Shown here: piece by piece, positions 8,436-17,358 of the stretch
How the letters are laid out: the number at the start of each line of letters is the position of its first letter
Numbering within the stretch: the stretch's first letter is position 1
From: Nonomuraea sp. NEAU-A123
GTDB taxonomy: Bacteria > Actinomycetota > Actinomycetes > Streptosporangiales > Streptosporangiaceae
Assembly (NCBI RefSeq): GCF_018603905.1
Contig: NZ_JAHFZZ010000001.1
Coordinates: forward strand, 372,001 to 436,000
Direction: 5' to 3'
Length of the DNA stretch: 64,000 bases
Position numbers and translations under genes: made by a program
The notes under the pieces: generated by a model
What the model was told of the DNA's origin: nothing
The model's database searches: none
The model's input: only the letters and a program-made list of their open reading frames with translations

Positions 8436-9863
8436 TTACGCAGTGCGGGGGTCGGAACGGGTGGCCAGAGCCGCCGCCAGGCAGGCCAGGGGTACGGCCG
8501 GCAGGACGTACCGGTAGTCGAACTCGGCCACGGCCGGCGGTATGACCAGCAGGAGCACCGCCGTTGACCAGGGCAGCAACCACGGGGGCGGCTCGTTGGT
8601 CAGGCTCGCGAGCCGTCGCCCGCCGGACCGCCACCGCCTGATCGCCAGGGCGGGCGGGACGAGCAGGACGGCCAGCAGCACGGTGCCCGGCAGACGCCCG
8701 ACACTCTGGTAGGCGCGCATCCAGCCGGCGTACGGCTCGACGACCTCGGTGCCGATCGGTCCCCGCTCGTAGCGCTTGCCCAGGTCGACGCCGAGCTGCG
8801 CGGCCCACCGGCCCGGAGGCCGCGGCGAGACGGCGGGGAACTCGTAGTAGTCGTAGATCTCGTGGTCGGGGTAGACCGGACGGCCCCAGACGAACGAACG
8901 CCCCAGCTCAGACAGCACGGAGGCCGCGTAGTCGAGCGGCTGCTCACGAATGGCCAGCGAGGCGAACCGGCCCGCCAGATCGTCGGTCTCCTCGGTGAAC
9001 GTGATGTCGGGCAGCGCGACGAGCGGTGAGTCCTTGGCCCAGATGTACTCCTGCGAGGGCGGACGCCGATCGGGCGGCCGGGGGTCGCAGAGCACCTTGA
9101 GATCCGGTGGGGGCTCCATCTTCGCGCAGTCGGCGAACGACATCGTGCGGGCGTAGAGGAACACGCCGTTCGCCCCGACGATCCCGACGCGGTGATAGGT
9201 GGCGTAGAACCAGCCCCCGTACGCGATGACCGGCGCCAGCGCGGCCACCACCACGATCCCGGCGAGCCCCACCCGCCTGCGCAGCAGGAACCAGGCCGCC
9301 ACGACCACGATCAGCGGCTGGCCGACGGTCCTGGTGAGCGTGGCGGCGGCCAGCAGCAGCCCGACGGCGATCACCACGGGCCGGTCGGCCAGGGTGAGCG
9401 CGATCGCGGCGACGACCAGGAACATGAAGAGCGCGTCGGAGACGAGCAGGTGCTCCAGCTCGATCTGGTAGGCGTCCAGCAGCACCGGCACCGTGGCCAG
9501 CGTCGCCACCCACCGGGGCGCCCGGCGCGCGCACCGGTAGACCAGCACGCCGGTGGCCAGGCCGAGCAGGTGCTGCGCGGCGGTGATCGCGCCGAAGGAG
9601 TGGAACGGTTCGAGCGCCTTCATGAAGGCCGAGTAGCCGGCCGGGCGCACCAGGTCGGGGCGGGGGTGGAAGACGGTGACGACGTAGGTGAAGGAGTCGG
9701 GGAACCACAGGGCCGGGCGGTAGCCGAGCATCGTGACGACCCGCAGCGCCGCGCCCAGGGTCAGGACCGCCAGGAACCAGCCGTGCCGCCGCGCCAGTGA
9801 GGCCGCCGCCCGGGCGGGCCCGGGCCTGGGCTCGGGCTCGCCGACGAGCGTCGTCTCCTCCAC
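8436..9863 (-). CDS. GT-C/GT39-like membrane glycosyltransferase
   Basis: This roughly 475-residue protein has about ten transmembrane helices. The first extracytoplasmic loop after helix 1 carries an acidic residue (YRPALWFPDSFTY), as in PMT/ArnT-type polyprenyl-phosphate-sugar transferases. A following segment (LVRPAGYSAFMKAL) also fits that family. It probably moves a sugar from a lipid-phosphate donor to an extracytoplasmic acceptor. GTG 9863 is preferred over GTG 9890 because a GGGAGG stretch lies 8 bases upstream. It is divergent from the larger membrane protein at 10.1 kb. Confidence 0.75.
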   Translation of the reverse strand: MEETTLVGEPEPRPGPARAAASLARRHGWFLAVLTLGAALRVVTMLGYRPALWFPDSFTYVVTVFHPRPDLVRPAGYSAFMKALEPFHSFGAITAAQHLLGLATGVLVYRCARRAPRWVATLATVPVLLDAYQIELEHLLVSDALFMFLVVAAIALTLADRPVVIAVGLLLAAATLTRTVGQPLIVVVAAWFLLRRRVGLAGIVVVAALAPVIAYGGWFYATYHRVGIVGANGVFLYARTMSFADCAKMEPPPDLKVLCDPRPPDRRPPSQEYIWAKDSPLVALPDITFTEETDDLAGRFASLAIREQPLDYAASVLSELGRSFVWGRPVYPDHEIYDYYEFPAVSPRPPGRWAAQLGVDLGKRYERGPIGTEVVEPYAGWMRAYQSVGRLPGTVLLAVLLVPPALAIRRWRSGGRRLASLTNEPPPWLLPWSTAVLLLVIPPAVAEFDYRYVLPAVPLACLAAALATRSDPRTA

Positions 9864-10010
9864 CCGGACGTCCTCCCGCTTCCCCCGCACGTCGCGTACG
9901 CTACCCGCGTTTCGCGCGATCCCGCGTAACCGCCCATCCGGGGCGCGCTGAGGCCTTTGGGGTCTTCGCGTTGTGCGGGCTGGGGCCCTCGTGTGTGGGG
10001 GCTGGGGCCC

Positions 10011-10100
10011 GTGGGATCACTGCGCTGCCCGCGCGGAGGGCACTTGGGATCGTCTCGTCGTCCGGCCCGAGGGCGTTGTGGGATCGTCGCGGCGTCCGTC
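10011..10100. repeat. degenerate 33-bp tandem repeat upstream of a membrane glycosyltransferase gene
   Basis: The heptamer TGGGATC recurs at 10012, 10045 and 10079, spaced 33-34 bp, each followed by a G/C-rich CGTCnCG(T/G)CG-like tail. GAGGGC recurs at 10036 and 10069 with the same period. A related doublet of GGGCTGGGGCCC lies just before (about 9977-10010). The array fills the leader of the gene starting at 10125. Confidence 0.6.
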
Positions 10101-10124
10101 GGTTGGATACGCTCGCGATCACCG

Positions 10125-12158
10125 ATGGGAATCGCGTGGCTGGACGGGACGCGCAGGCCGTCGGCGGGCCGGGTGCTCGCCGTGGTCTCGGTGCTGCCTG
10201 CCCTGGTCGTGGCGGGCTGGCTGCTCGCCGCGCTGCCCCTGCTGCTGGCCGGCTGGTACCGACCGGTGCCCGCGCTGGTGCTCGGGGCGGTGGTCATCGG
10301 GGCGCTCTGCTGGTTCGCCCTCCGTCGGCCGCTCAAGGCCGTGGAAGGGACAGGTCAGGCGACCGCGCGGCAGGTCGGCGCGGTCGTCGCCGTCGCGGTC
10401 GGGTCCGGTGTGTTCAACGCGATCATGCACAGCGAGCAGCTGATCGTCAGGCGGGACCCCGCCACGTACGCGCAGTACGCCATCTGGCTGGCCGGACACG
10501 GCTCGCTGCCGATCCCCGCGCAGGCGGAGGCGTTCGGCGGGGCTGACCCGGCGCTCATGTTCGAGAGCGTCGGGTTCTACGACGTCGACGGGTCGGTGGT
10601 GCCGCAGTTCATGCCGGGACCGCCGCTGCTGTTCGCCGCGGGTGACTGGCTCGGCGGGCTGCTGCTGACACCCGCTGTGCTGGGGGCGCTGGCCGTGCTC
10701 ACACTGGCGGGGGTGGTGGGCCGGCTCGTCGGCGGGCGCTGGGCGCCGGTGGCGGCGCTGGCCTTCGCGGTGAGCCTGCCGATCCTCTACACCTCACGGA
10801 CCACCTTCAGCGAGATTCCCTCTCTGATCCTGCTGTTCGGCGGCCTGGCTCTGGTCCACGACGCCCTCTCCCGCGGGAGCATCCAGCGAAGAGGGGGGGC
10901 GCTGGCCGGGCTGGTGTTCGGGCTGGCCGTGCTGGTCAGGATCGATGGGCTGCGTGATGTGCTGCCGGTCCTGGCGTTCGCCGGGACGCTGATCGCCTGG
11001 CGGCGCCTCGGCAGGCCCCAGGGGGCGCTCGGGCCGCCGCTCCTGCTCGGGCTCGCGGTCGGTGCCGGGTTGGGGCTGCTGGCGGCGTACGTGCTTGCGC
11101 GGCCGTATCTGTCCTATCTGTCCAGGTCGGTCAATCCGCTGCTGCTCATCTGCGCCGCCGTTCTCGTCCTCACCATGGCCGGTACGCTCGCCGCGCCCCG
11201 GCTGGCCCGGATCCGGTTGCCCAGGTGGCTTCCGGACGTGGGGGCGGTGCTGGTCGTGCTGGTCATGGTCGGCCTGGCCGTGCGGCCGTGGCTGCAGACC
11301 GTGCGACGGGTGGCCACGACGGAGGAAGACAAGCTCACCGCCGCGTTCATCGAACAGTCGCAGAAGATCGACCGCCTGCCCGTCGACGGCACCCGGCTCT
11401 ACTCGGAGCTGTCCCTGCACTGGGTGAGCTGGTACGTCGGCGTCCCCGTGATCGTCCTCGCCACGATCGCGGCGGCGGTGCTGGTGCGCGGGCTGCTCAG
11501 GAACGGTTCCCCGGCCGAGTGGCTGCTGCCGCTGGCCGTCATCGGCTGGACCACGGTCACCACGCTGCTGCGCCCGGAGATCACCCCCGACCAGCCGTGG
11601 GCGGCCCGCCGCCTGGTCCCGGTGGTGATCCCGGGGCTGATCCTGCTGGCGGTGTGGGGGCTGGAGTGGGTGCGCGGCCGGGCCATCCTGCGCGGGTACG
11701 GCCGATGGATCGCCGCCGCGGGCACCGTGCTCATCCTGGTGCCACCGGTCATCACGTCGATCGGGACCGCGTTCACCCAGGTGGAGCGGGGCGAGCGGGC
11801 GGCGGTCGAGGCGATGTGCGCGAAGATCCCGCCGAACGCCTCGGTGCTGATCGTCGAGCGGGTGACGGGTAACCGGTTCACCCAGCTCGTCCGCGGCATG
11901 TGCGGCCGACCGGCGGCGCAGGTCCGCGCGGTGACGGGGGATACGGCCGATGAAGCCGACGTGCGCCGGATGATCGCTCGCGTCCGCGCCACCGGCCGCG
12001 TCCCGGTCGTGCTGGCGGCCGAGGCGGCCCAGGTGGCCGCTTACGGCCCGAAGACGCAGGTCATGGCCCTGGTGACCCCGCAGGACGAGCGGGCTCTCGT
12101 CGACGCGCCGAACGGCACCTGGACGCTCCGGATCGACGTGTGGATGGCCGTGGGCTGA
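10125..12158 (+). CDS. large polytopic membrane protein, GT-C-like
   Basis: This 677-residue protein has about twelve hydrophobic helices. After helix 3 an acidic loop (IVRRDPATYAQYAIWLAGHGSLPIP) resembles the catalytic loop of GT39/PMT-type transferases. The last 150 residues form a soluble Rossmann-like tail. The open frame extends back to 9957, but that stretch is repeat DNA. ATG 10125 starts a sensible N-terminus (MGIAWLDGTRRPS). Function is inferred as lipid-linked sugar transfer in envelope biosynthesis. It is followed, 59 bp on, by a dolichyl-phosphate-mannose-synthase-like GT2, a natural donor-making partner. Confidence 0.72.
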   Translation: MGIAWLDGTRRPSAGRVLAVVSVLPALVVAGWLLAALPLLLAGWYRPVPALVLGAVVIGALCWFALRRPLKAVEGTGQATARQVGAVVAVAVGSGVFNAIMHSEQLIVRRDPATYAQYAIWLAGHGSLPIPAQAEAFGGADPALMFESVGFYDVDGSVVPQFMPGPPLLFAAGDWLGGLLLTPAVLGALAVLTLAGVVGRLVGGRWAPVAALAFAVSLPILYTSRTTFSEIPSLILLFGGLALVHDALSRGSIQRRGGALAGLVFGLAVLVRIDGLRDVLPVLAFAGTLIAWRRLGRPQGALGPPLLLGLAVGAGLGLLAAYVLARPYLSYLSRSVNPLLLICAAVLVLTMAGTLAAPRLARIRLPRWLPDVGAVLVVLVMVGLAVRPWLQTVRRVATTEEDKLTAAFIEQSQKIDRLPVDGTRLYSELSLHWVSWYVGVPVIVLATIAAAVLVRGLLRNGSPAEWLLPLAVIGWTTVTTLLRPEITPDQPWAARRLVPVVIPGLILLAVWGLEWVRGRAILRGYGRWIAAAGTVLILVPPVITSIGTAFTQVERGERAAVEAMCAKIPPNASVLIVERVTGNRFTQLVRGMCGRPAAQVRAVTGDTADEADVRRMIARVRATGRVPVVLAAEAAQVAAYGPKTQVMALVTPQDERALVDAPNGTWTLRIDVWMAVG

Positions 12159-12217
12159 CCTCGTCGCCGGTGTCAGGTGGACTCGGCTCCCGGCTGGGCA
12201 GAGTACCCTCGACGCAC

Positions 12218-13147
12218 GTGAGCACGCCTGAGACCCCCCAGAGTGGAAACGCCGTGGAAGAAGCGCCATACGTCACGATCGTCTTGCCCTGCTACAACGA
12301 GCAGGACCACGTCATCGACGAGGTCGAGCGCATCACCAAGGCGATGGACTCCAGCGGCTATACCTATGAGCTGGTGGCGGTCGACGACTGTTCCACCGAC
12401 GAGACGCTGGCCAGGCTGCAGGAGGCCGCGCCGCGGTTCGAGCAGCTGCGGATCCGCGCGTTCCACCGCAACGGCGGGGCGGGCACCGTGCGCCGCATCG
12501 GCACGCAGGAGGCCAAGGGCGAGATCGTCGTCTGGACCGACGCCGACATGACCTACCCCAACGAGCGCATCCCCGAGCTGGTCCAGCTCCTGGAGAAGGA
12601 CACGACGGTCGACATGGTCGTCGGCGCCCGTACGTCCGAGGAGGGCTCGCACAAGCTGCTGCGCGTCCCGGCCAAGTGGGTGATCCGCAAGGTGGCCGAG
12701 CAGCTCGCCGGGCAGAAGATCCCCGACCTCAACTCCGGGCTGCGCGCCTTCCGCAAGACGGTGGCCAAGCCCTACCTGCGGCTGCTGCCGCCCGGGTTCT
12801 CCTGCGTCACGACGATCACGCTGTCGTTCCTGTCGAACCAGCACGACGTCCACTACCTGCCGATCGACTACGCCAAGCGGGCGGGCAAGTCGAAGTTCAG
12901 CTTCGTCTCCGACGCCTACCGCTACATCCTGCAGGTGCTGCGGATGATCATGTACTTCAACCCGCTCAAGGTGCTCATGCCGCCCGCGCTGTGGCTGGTG
13001 GCGATCGGGTTCGTCAAGGGGATCTGGGACATGATCCAGCACCCGTTCTACTTCCCGGCCAACACCGTCATGATCTTCCTGTCGGGGCTGCTCATCGGGT
13101 CCGTGGCACTGCTGGCCGACCTGATCGTGCGCTCGCGGGGCGAATAG
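12218..13147 (+). CDS. polyprenyl-phosphate glycosyltransferase (GT2, DPM1-like)
   Basis: This 309-residue protein has a GT-A domain: YVTIVLPCYNEQDHV, DDCSTDET, a DAD motif at about residues 108-110 (WTDADMTYP), and the LNSGLRAFRK acceptor loop. Two C-terminal transmembrane helices follow. This is the architecture of polyprenyl-phosphate hexose synthases, which make lipid-phosphate-sugar for GT-C enzymes such as the neighbouring gene. GTG 12218 is chosen; GTG 12254 is closer to the domain. The next gene starts one base after its stop. Confidence 0.85.
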   Translation: MSTPETPQSGNAVEEAPYVTIVLPCYNEQDHVIDEVERITKAMDSSGYTYELVAVDDCSTDETLARLQEAAPRFEQLRIRAFHRNGGAGTVRRIGTQEAKGEIVVWTDADMTYPNERIPELVQLLEKDTTVDMVVGARTSEEGSHKLLRVPAKWVIRKVAEQLAGQKIPDLNSGLRAFRKTVAKPYLRLLPPGFSCVTTITLSFLSNQHDVHYLPIDYAKRAGKSKFSFVSDAYRYILQVLRMIMYFNPLKVLMPPALWLVAIGFVKGIWDMIQHPFYFPANTVMIFLSGLLIGSVALLADLIVRSRGE

Positions 13148-13148
13148 C

Positions 13149-14210
13149 GTGCGCATCGCCATCGTCGGCCCCACCTACCCGTACAAAGGGGGCGGGGCGC
13201 AGCACACCACCGAGCTGGCGCACCGGCTGACGGCGCTCGGCCACGACGTGGTGATCGAGTCGTGGCGGGCCCAATACCCGGCGTTCCTCTACCCGGGCCA
13301 GCAGACGATCTCCGCACCCGAGGGCACCCCCTACCCCAAGACGCTGCGCAGGCTCGACTGGCGCAGCCCCGGCGGCTGGGTGGCCTGCGGACGCCGGCTG
13401 CGCTCGGCCGACCTGGTGATCCTGGCCGTCCTGAGCCCGGTGCAGGTCCCGGCCTATCTCGGCATCCTGTACGGCCTGGGCAGGAAGGCCAAGGCCGTCG
13501 CCCTGTGCCACAACGTGCTGCCGCATGAGCGCAAGCCGTACGACAGGCCGCTGATGAAGGCGCTGCTCAACCGGGTCGACGCGGTGCTGACCCACTCCGA
13601 CGAGCAGGCGGCGCTGGCGGCCTCCCTGAGTGACCGGCCGGTGAGTGTGGCCGGGCTGCCGCCGCACCTGCCGTCCACGACCGGGGAGCGATCCGCCGAG
13701 GTGCACGAGCGGCTGCTGTTCTTCGGCATGGTCCGGCCGTACAAGGGGCTCGACCTGCTGCTGCGCGCCCTGCCGGAGGGGGTCGGGCTGACCGTGGCGG
13801 GTGAGTTCTGGGGCGGGCTCGACGGCACCCGCGCGTTGATCGGCGAGCTGGGCATCGCGGACCGGGTGGAGCTGCGGCCCGGATACGTGGCCGCCGAGGA
13901 CGTGCCGAAGCTGTTCGCCGCCGCCGACGCGCTCGTCCTGCCGTACCGTACCGCGACCGCCAGTCAGAACGTCTGGCTGGCGCACGAGCACGGCGTGCCG
14001 GTGATCGCGACCCGCGTCGGCGCGCTCGCCGACCACGTGACCGACGGCGTCGACGGGCTGCTGATCGAGCCGGACGACGTCGAGGCGCTCAACCGGGCCA
14101 TCACCCGGTTCTACGCGCCGGGCGAGCCCGAACGGTTGCGGTCGGGCGTCAAGGCGGTCGATCCGGAGCCGTTCTGGTCGGCGTACTCAGCGGTGCTCCT
14201 CGACGCCTGA
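13149..14210 (+). CDS. GT4-family glycosyltransferase
   Basis: This 353-residue GT-B enzyme begins at the family's glycine-rich loop (IVGPTYPYKGGGAQHTTELAHRL). It has the C-terminal domain opening LLFFGMVRPYKGLDLLLRALPEG and a donor-binding region around ASQNVWLAHEHGVPVIATRVGALADHVTDGVDGLL. A cytoplasmic mannosyl- or glucosyl-type transferase is likely. It starts at GTG 13149, one base after the preceding stop, so the three genes from 10.1 kb are probably one operon. Its last 100 bases overlap the antisense end of the next gene. Confidence 0.87.
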   Translation: MRIAIVGPTYPYKGGGAQHTTELAHRLTALGHDVVIESWRAQYPAFLYPGQQTISAPEGTPYPKTLRRLDWRSPGGWVACGRRLRSADLVILAVLSPVQVPAYLGILYGLGRKAKAVALCHNVLPHERKPYDRPLMKALLNRVDAVLTHSDEQAALAASLSDRPVSVAGLPPHLPSTTGERSAEVHERLLFFGMVRPYKGLDLLLRALPEGVGLTVAGEFWGGLDGTRALIGELGIADRVELRPGYVAAEDVPKLFAAADALVLPYRTATASQNVWLAHEHGVPVIATRVGALADHVTDGVDGLLIEPDDVEALNRAITRFYAPGEPERLRSGVKAVDPEPFWSAYSAVLLDA

Positions 14211-15070
14211 CGGCCCAGCAGGAACGCGATGCCCGCGGCGACGGCGTCACCCAGGGTGAACGCCAGCCGCGACACCACCGCGACCGCGTAGGACGGGCCG
14301 GTGCCGATCAGCGGCGAGAGCACGAGGATCATGGCGCCCTCACGCACCCCGACCCCGGCGGGCACGACGAACGTCAGCAGCCCGGTGGCCCAGGCGAACG
14401 CGTAGGCCCCGGTCGCGACCACGTAGAGGTCCCATCTGCCGGACAGCAGCCAGGTGTGCAGGCCGTAGATGAACCAGCCGAGCGCGGTCCAGCCCACCGC
14501 GACCAGCACGGTACGGCCGGGCAGCACGCTTTCGAGCGGCTCCTTGCGCGCCAGGCGCAGGGCCAGGTTGAGGCCCCAGGTGAGCACCTTGGGATGCAGG
14601 CACACGATGATCACGGGGACGAGCAGCAGCAGGTACCACGCCTGGCGCACGGCCTGCTGCGTCGCCAGCGTCGCGGCGGCGATCGAGAGCGCGACCCCCA
14701 GGTTGATCACCAGCGACAGCGAGATGCAGGCGAACGTCCGGCGCGGCGGGCTGCCGTGGTCACGGCCGAGCTCCATCATCGCCGCGTACGCCCAGACCGA
14801 GCCGGGGATGTACTTGCCGAGCTGACCCACGAACATGATCCGCCCGGTCACCCGCAGCGGCAGCGGCGACCCGAGCCCGGCCAGCACCTTCCGCCAGGCG
14901 AGCAGCATGCAGAACTGCCCGGCCAGCACCGCGGCGAACGCCCCGAGCACCGCCCACGGCGACAGCGCGGTCACGGCCGCGGTGGTCTCGTCCCAGTTTC
15001 TGGCCAGTCCGTACCCGAGAAAACCGAGCGCGACCAGCGCGAGGACGACGCGCAGCAGGCGACGGAGCAT
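14111..15070 (-). CDS. UPF0104 / LPG-synthase transmembrane-domain protein
   Basis: This 319-residue polytopic protein belongs to the lysylphosphatidylglycerol-synthase transmembrane (flippase-like) family, without an aminoacyl-transferase domain. Family hallmarks are seen at about residues 80-95 (MFVGQLGKYIPGSVWAYAAM) and 240-255 (FVVPAGVGVREGAMILVLSP). Related proteins are thought to move lipid-linked intermediates or to modulate glycan export. A paralogue with the same two motifs lies at 18.2 kb. The C-terminal 33 residues are encoded opposite the end of the GT4 gene and look unstructured (Ser/Asn/Gly-rich). Confidence 0.82.
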   Translation of the reverse strand: MLRRLLRVVLALVALGFLGYGLARNWDETTAAVTALSPWAVLGAFAAVLAGQFCMLLAWRKVLAGLGSPLPLRVTGRIMFVGQLGKYIPGSVWAYAAMMELGRDHGSPPRRTFACISLSLVINLGVALSIAAATLATQQAVRQAWYLLLLVPVIIVCLHPKVLTWGLNLALRLARKEPLESVLPGRTVLVAVGWTALGWFIYGLHTWLLSGRWDLYVVATGAYAFAWATGLLTFVVPAGVGVREGAMILVLSPLIGTGPSYAVAVVSRLAFTLGDAVAAGIAFLLGRQASRSTAEYADQNGSGSTALTPDRNRSGSPGA

Positions 15071-15079
15071 TGGCCAAGG

Positions 15080-16150
15080 TTAACCGTGGTTGACCGCGTA
15101 TATCCAGACGACAGCGGTGACCACCGCGAGAACGGCCAGCACCGCGAGCACGATCTTGACGGTGCTGTAGGGCCGGTCGCCCTGCACCTCGCCGTTGATC
15201 CCGTTGATGAGCACCTGGTACGTCTTGCCGCCGAACAGGTAGCAGCCGATCCACACCGGCAGCAGCATCAGCTTGAACGTGACGTCGGAGTAGGACGTGT
15301 TGACCGAGTGCACGCGCTGCTCGTCGCCGCCGATGTCGTCGCGGCAGTCGCCCTCGATGATCTTCGCCATGCGGCTCTTGGCCTGCTCCAGGCCGCTCTG
15401 CGGCTCGGTGTCGTAGCGCAGGCTGTGGTGCCCGGCGACATAGCCCGGCTGGTACGGGACGGCGCTCTTCAGCGGCCACGGTTCGAGCTCGTCGAGCCGC
15501 TCCTTGCCGACCTGGCCGGTGGCGCTGACCAGCACGTCGTCGAAGGCGCGCGACACCCTGCCGCCGGCGGGGTACCAGCGGGTCCTGCGGACCTGGCGGG
15601 TCTTGGTCTGGCCGTTCTCGGTGTAGGTCTCGGTCACCCAGTAGTGCTCGCCGCGCTGGCCGGTGTAGTCGGAGACCGTTCCGGCGTCGAACGTCCAGTG
15701 GGGGAGGTAGGTGCTCTTCATCGACTCCGCCTCGGAGACCTTCTTGAGGCGGTTCGGGGCGAACCAGCGGGTCTTCACCCAGCCGCGGAGGTGATGCCGG
15801 GCGCCCTGGCGGTCGAGGGCGAACGGGAGCACCGCCTCCGGGGCGATCTGCGAGTCGGCCGTGGTGTCGGCGATCAGGGCGGTGCCGCAGAACTGGCAGA
15901 GCTTGGAGATCGCGTCGCTCTCGGTGCGGGCGTGGCAGCCCGGGCAGGCGAACTGGTTCGGGGCCGTCGACCGTACGCGCGGCTTGGCCAGGAAGGCGTC
16001 GTAGGAGTGCTCGCGGACGGCGCGGGCGGGGGCGGCGATGGGCTGCTCGTGGCCGCAGTACGGGCAGCGCAGGACGGTGGTGCCCGGCGCGAAGGCCACG
16101 CTCGCGCCGCAGCCCGCGCACGGCTGCGTGGTCTGGGTGGGGGTGCTCAA
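15080..16150 (-). CDS. zinc-ribbon protein with C-terminal membrane helix, partner of SPFH protein
   Basis: This 356-residue protein has two N-terminal zinc ribbons (CAGCG...CPYCG at about residues 11-33 and CPGCH...CQFCG at about 69-89). A roughly 200-residue beta-rich domain with a WYPAGGRVSRAFDDVLV segment follows, then a hydrophobic pair and a final transmembrane helix at about 333-353. Homologues are annotated as TFIIB-like or PriA-like ribbon proteins, but there is no helicase. The direct SPFH neighbour recalls the Bacillus YdjG/YdjI membrane-stress pair. TTG 16150 with AGGAAAG seven bases upstream is the start. Confidence 0.72.
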   Translation of the reverse strand: MSTPTQTTQPCAGCGASVAFAPGTTVLRCPYCGHEQPIAAPARAVREHSYDAFLAKPRVRSTAPNQFACPGCHARTESDAISKLCQFCGTALIADTTADSQIAPEAVLPFALDRQGARHHLRGWVKTRWFAPNRLKKVSEAESMKSTYLPHWTFDAGTVSDYTGQRGEHYWVTETYTENGQTKTRQVRRTRWYPAGGRVSRAFDDVLVSATGQVGKERLDELEPWPLKSAVPYQPGYVAGHHSLRYDTEPQSGLEQAKSRMAKIIEGDCRDDIGGDEQRVHSVNTSYSDVTFKLMLLPVWIGCYLFGGKTYQVLINGINGEVQGDRPYSTVKIVLAVLAVLAVVTAVVWIYAVNHG

Positions 16151-16186
16151 GGGATGCTTTCCTCTAGGACGGGGGGCGGGCGCTGC

Positions 16187-17263
16187 TCAGGACGGGGGCA
16201 GCGGGGGCGGGGTGCTGCTCAGGAGGGACGCCAGCTCGGGAACGTCACCGGCGGGGGCCCACTGGGCCATCCCGGCCTTCCAGACCAGCGAGGCGGGCGT
16301 GAGCCCGGCTCCGGCGAGTGCCGCCGGGTCGAACGGGCCGCGCCGCTCGCCGTCCACACCCAGGAACCACTGCTGCTGGGGCAGGGGCGGCGGCCCCTGC
16401 TGCGCGGGCCGCTGGGCCTGCTCCGGCTTGAGTGCGGCGGCCATCTGCTGACCCGCGGCGATGCCCATGCCGAGGCCCATCCCCTCGCTGACCCCGCCCG
16501 AGTTCTCCAGCGCGTTGGCCGCCTGGAACTTCGCGTACTGCCCCAGATCGCCCAGGATCCCCATCTGCGAGCGCTTGTCCAGCGCCTCCTCCACCTCGGG
16601 AGGCAGCGAGATGTTCTCGAAGGTGAAGTTCGGCACCGAGATGCCCACTCCGGCCAGATCCGCCGTGAGCACCTCGGCCAGTTGCCGGCCCATCGCGTGC
16701 TGGTTGGCCGCCATGTCCAGCACCGGCATGTTCGCGGTGCCCAGGGCGTGGGCCAGCCTGCCGACGATCATCTGGCGGAGGTAGCCCTCCACCTCCTCGG
16801 TGCGGAACTGTGCGTCGGTCCCGGCCAGCTCCACCAGCAGCTTGCGCCCGTCGATCACCCGGGCCGAGTAGGACCCGAACGCGCGCAGCCGCACCGGACC
16901 GAACTCGGGGTCGCGCACCATGACGGGGTTCTGCGTGCCCCACTTGAAGTCGGTGAACTGCCGGGTGCTGACGAAGTACACCTCGGCCTTGAACGGCGAG
17001 TGGAAGCCGTACTTCCAGCCCTTCAGCGTCGACAGGATCGGCAGGTTGCGCGTCTCCAACGTGTACGTGCCGGGCGGGAACGCGTCGGCGATCTGGCCCT
17101 CGTTGACGAACACCGCCACCTGCGACTCGCGCACCACGAGCCGGGCGCCCATCTTGATCTCGTTCTCGTGCCGCGGGAAGCGCCAGACGATCGTGTCCCG
17201 GCTGTCGTCCAGCCATTCGACGATGTCAATGAACTCGCCCCGGATCTTATCGAAGAGCGCCAT
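16187..17263 (-). CDS. SPFH-domain (virion-core/YdjI-like) protein with C-terminal GYF_2 domain
   Basis: This 358-residue protein starts MALFDKIRGEFIDIVEWLDD, the usual start of YdjI-type SPFH proteins. The SPFH core spans about 25-220 and has the family segments FPPGTYTLETRNLPIL and ISLPPEVEEALDKRSQMG. A short Met/Gly-rich linker follows, then a Pro/Gln-rich hinge, then a GYF_2-like domain (WFLGVDGERRGPF...LVWKAGMAQWAPA) at about 300-345. Such proteins oligomerise at the membrane and bind partner ribbon proteins. ATG 17263 has GGGGAAG upstream; the frame opens earlier but without family similarity. It probably forms an operon with the zinc-ribbon gene, 36 bp downstream. Confidence 0.8.
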   Translation of the reverse strand: MALFDKIRGEFIDIVEWLDDSRDTIVWRFPRHENEIKMGARLVVRESQVAVFVNEGQIADAFPPGTYTLETRNLPILSTLKGWKYGFHSPFKAEVYFVSTRQFTDFKWGTQNPVMVRDPEFGPVRLRAFGSYSARVIDGRKLLVELAGTDAQFRTEEVEGYLRQMIVGRLAHALGTANMPVLDMAANQHAMGRQLAEVLTADLAGVGISVPNFTFENISLPPEVEEALDKRSQMGILGDLGQYAKFQAANALENSGGVSEGMGLGMGIAAGQQMAAALKPEQAQRPAQQGPPPLPQQQWFLGVDGERRGPFDPAALAGAGLTPASLVWKAGMAQWAPAGDVPELASLLSSTPPPLPPS

Positions 17264-17358
17264 TTCTTCCCCGTCTTCCGCTATCTCACAGGCGGGCCAC
17301 CGTACCAAAGTCGTTTCGACCGGTCAGCGCCTCCCACACGCGGGTACTGTTGGGCGGC

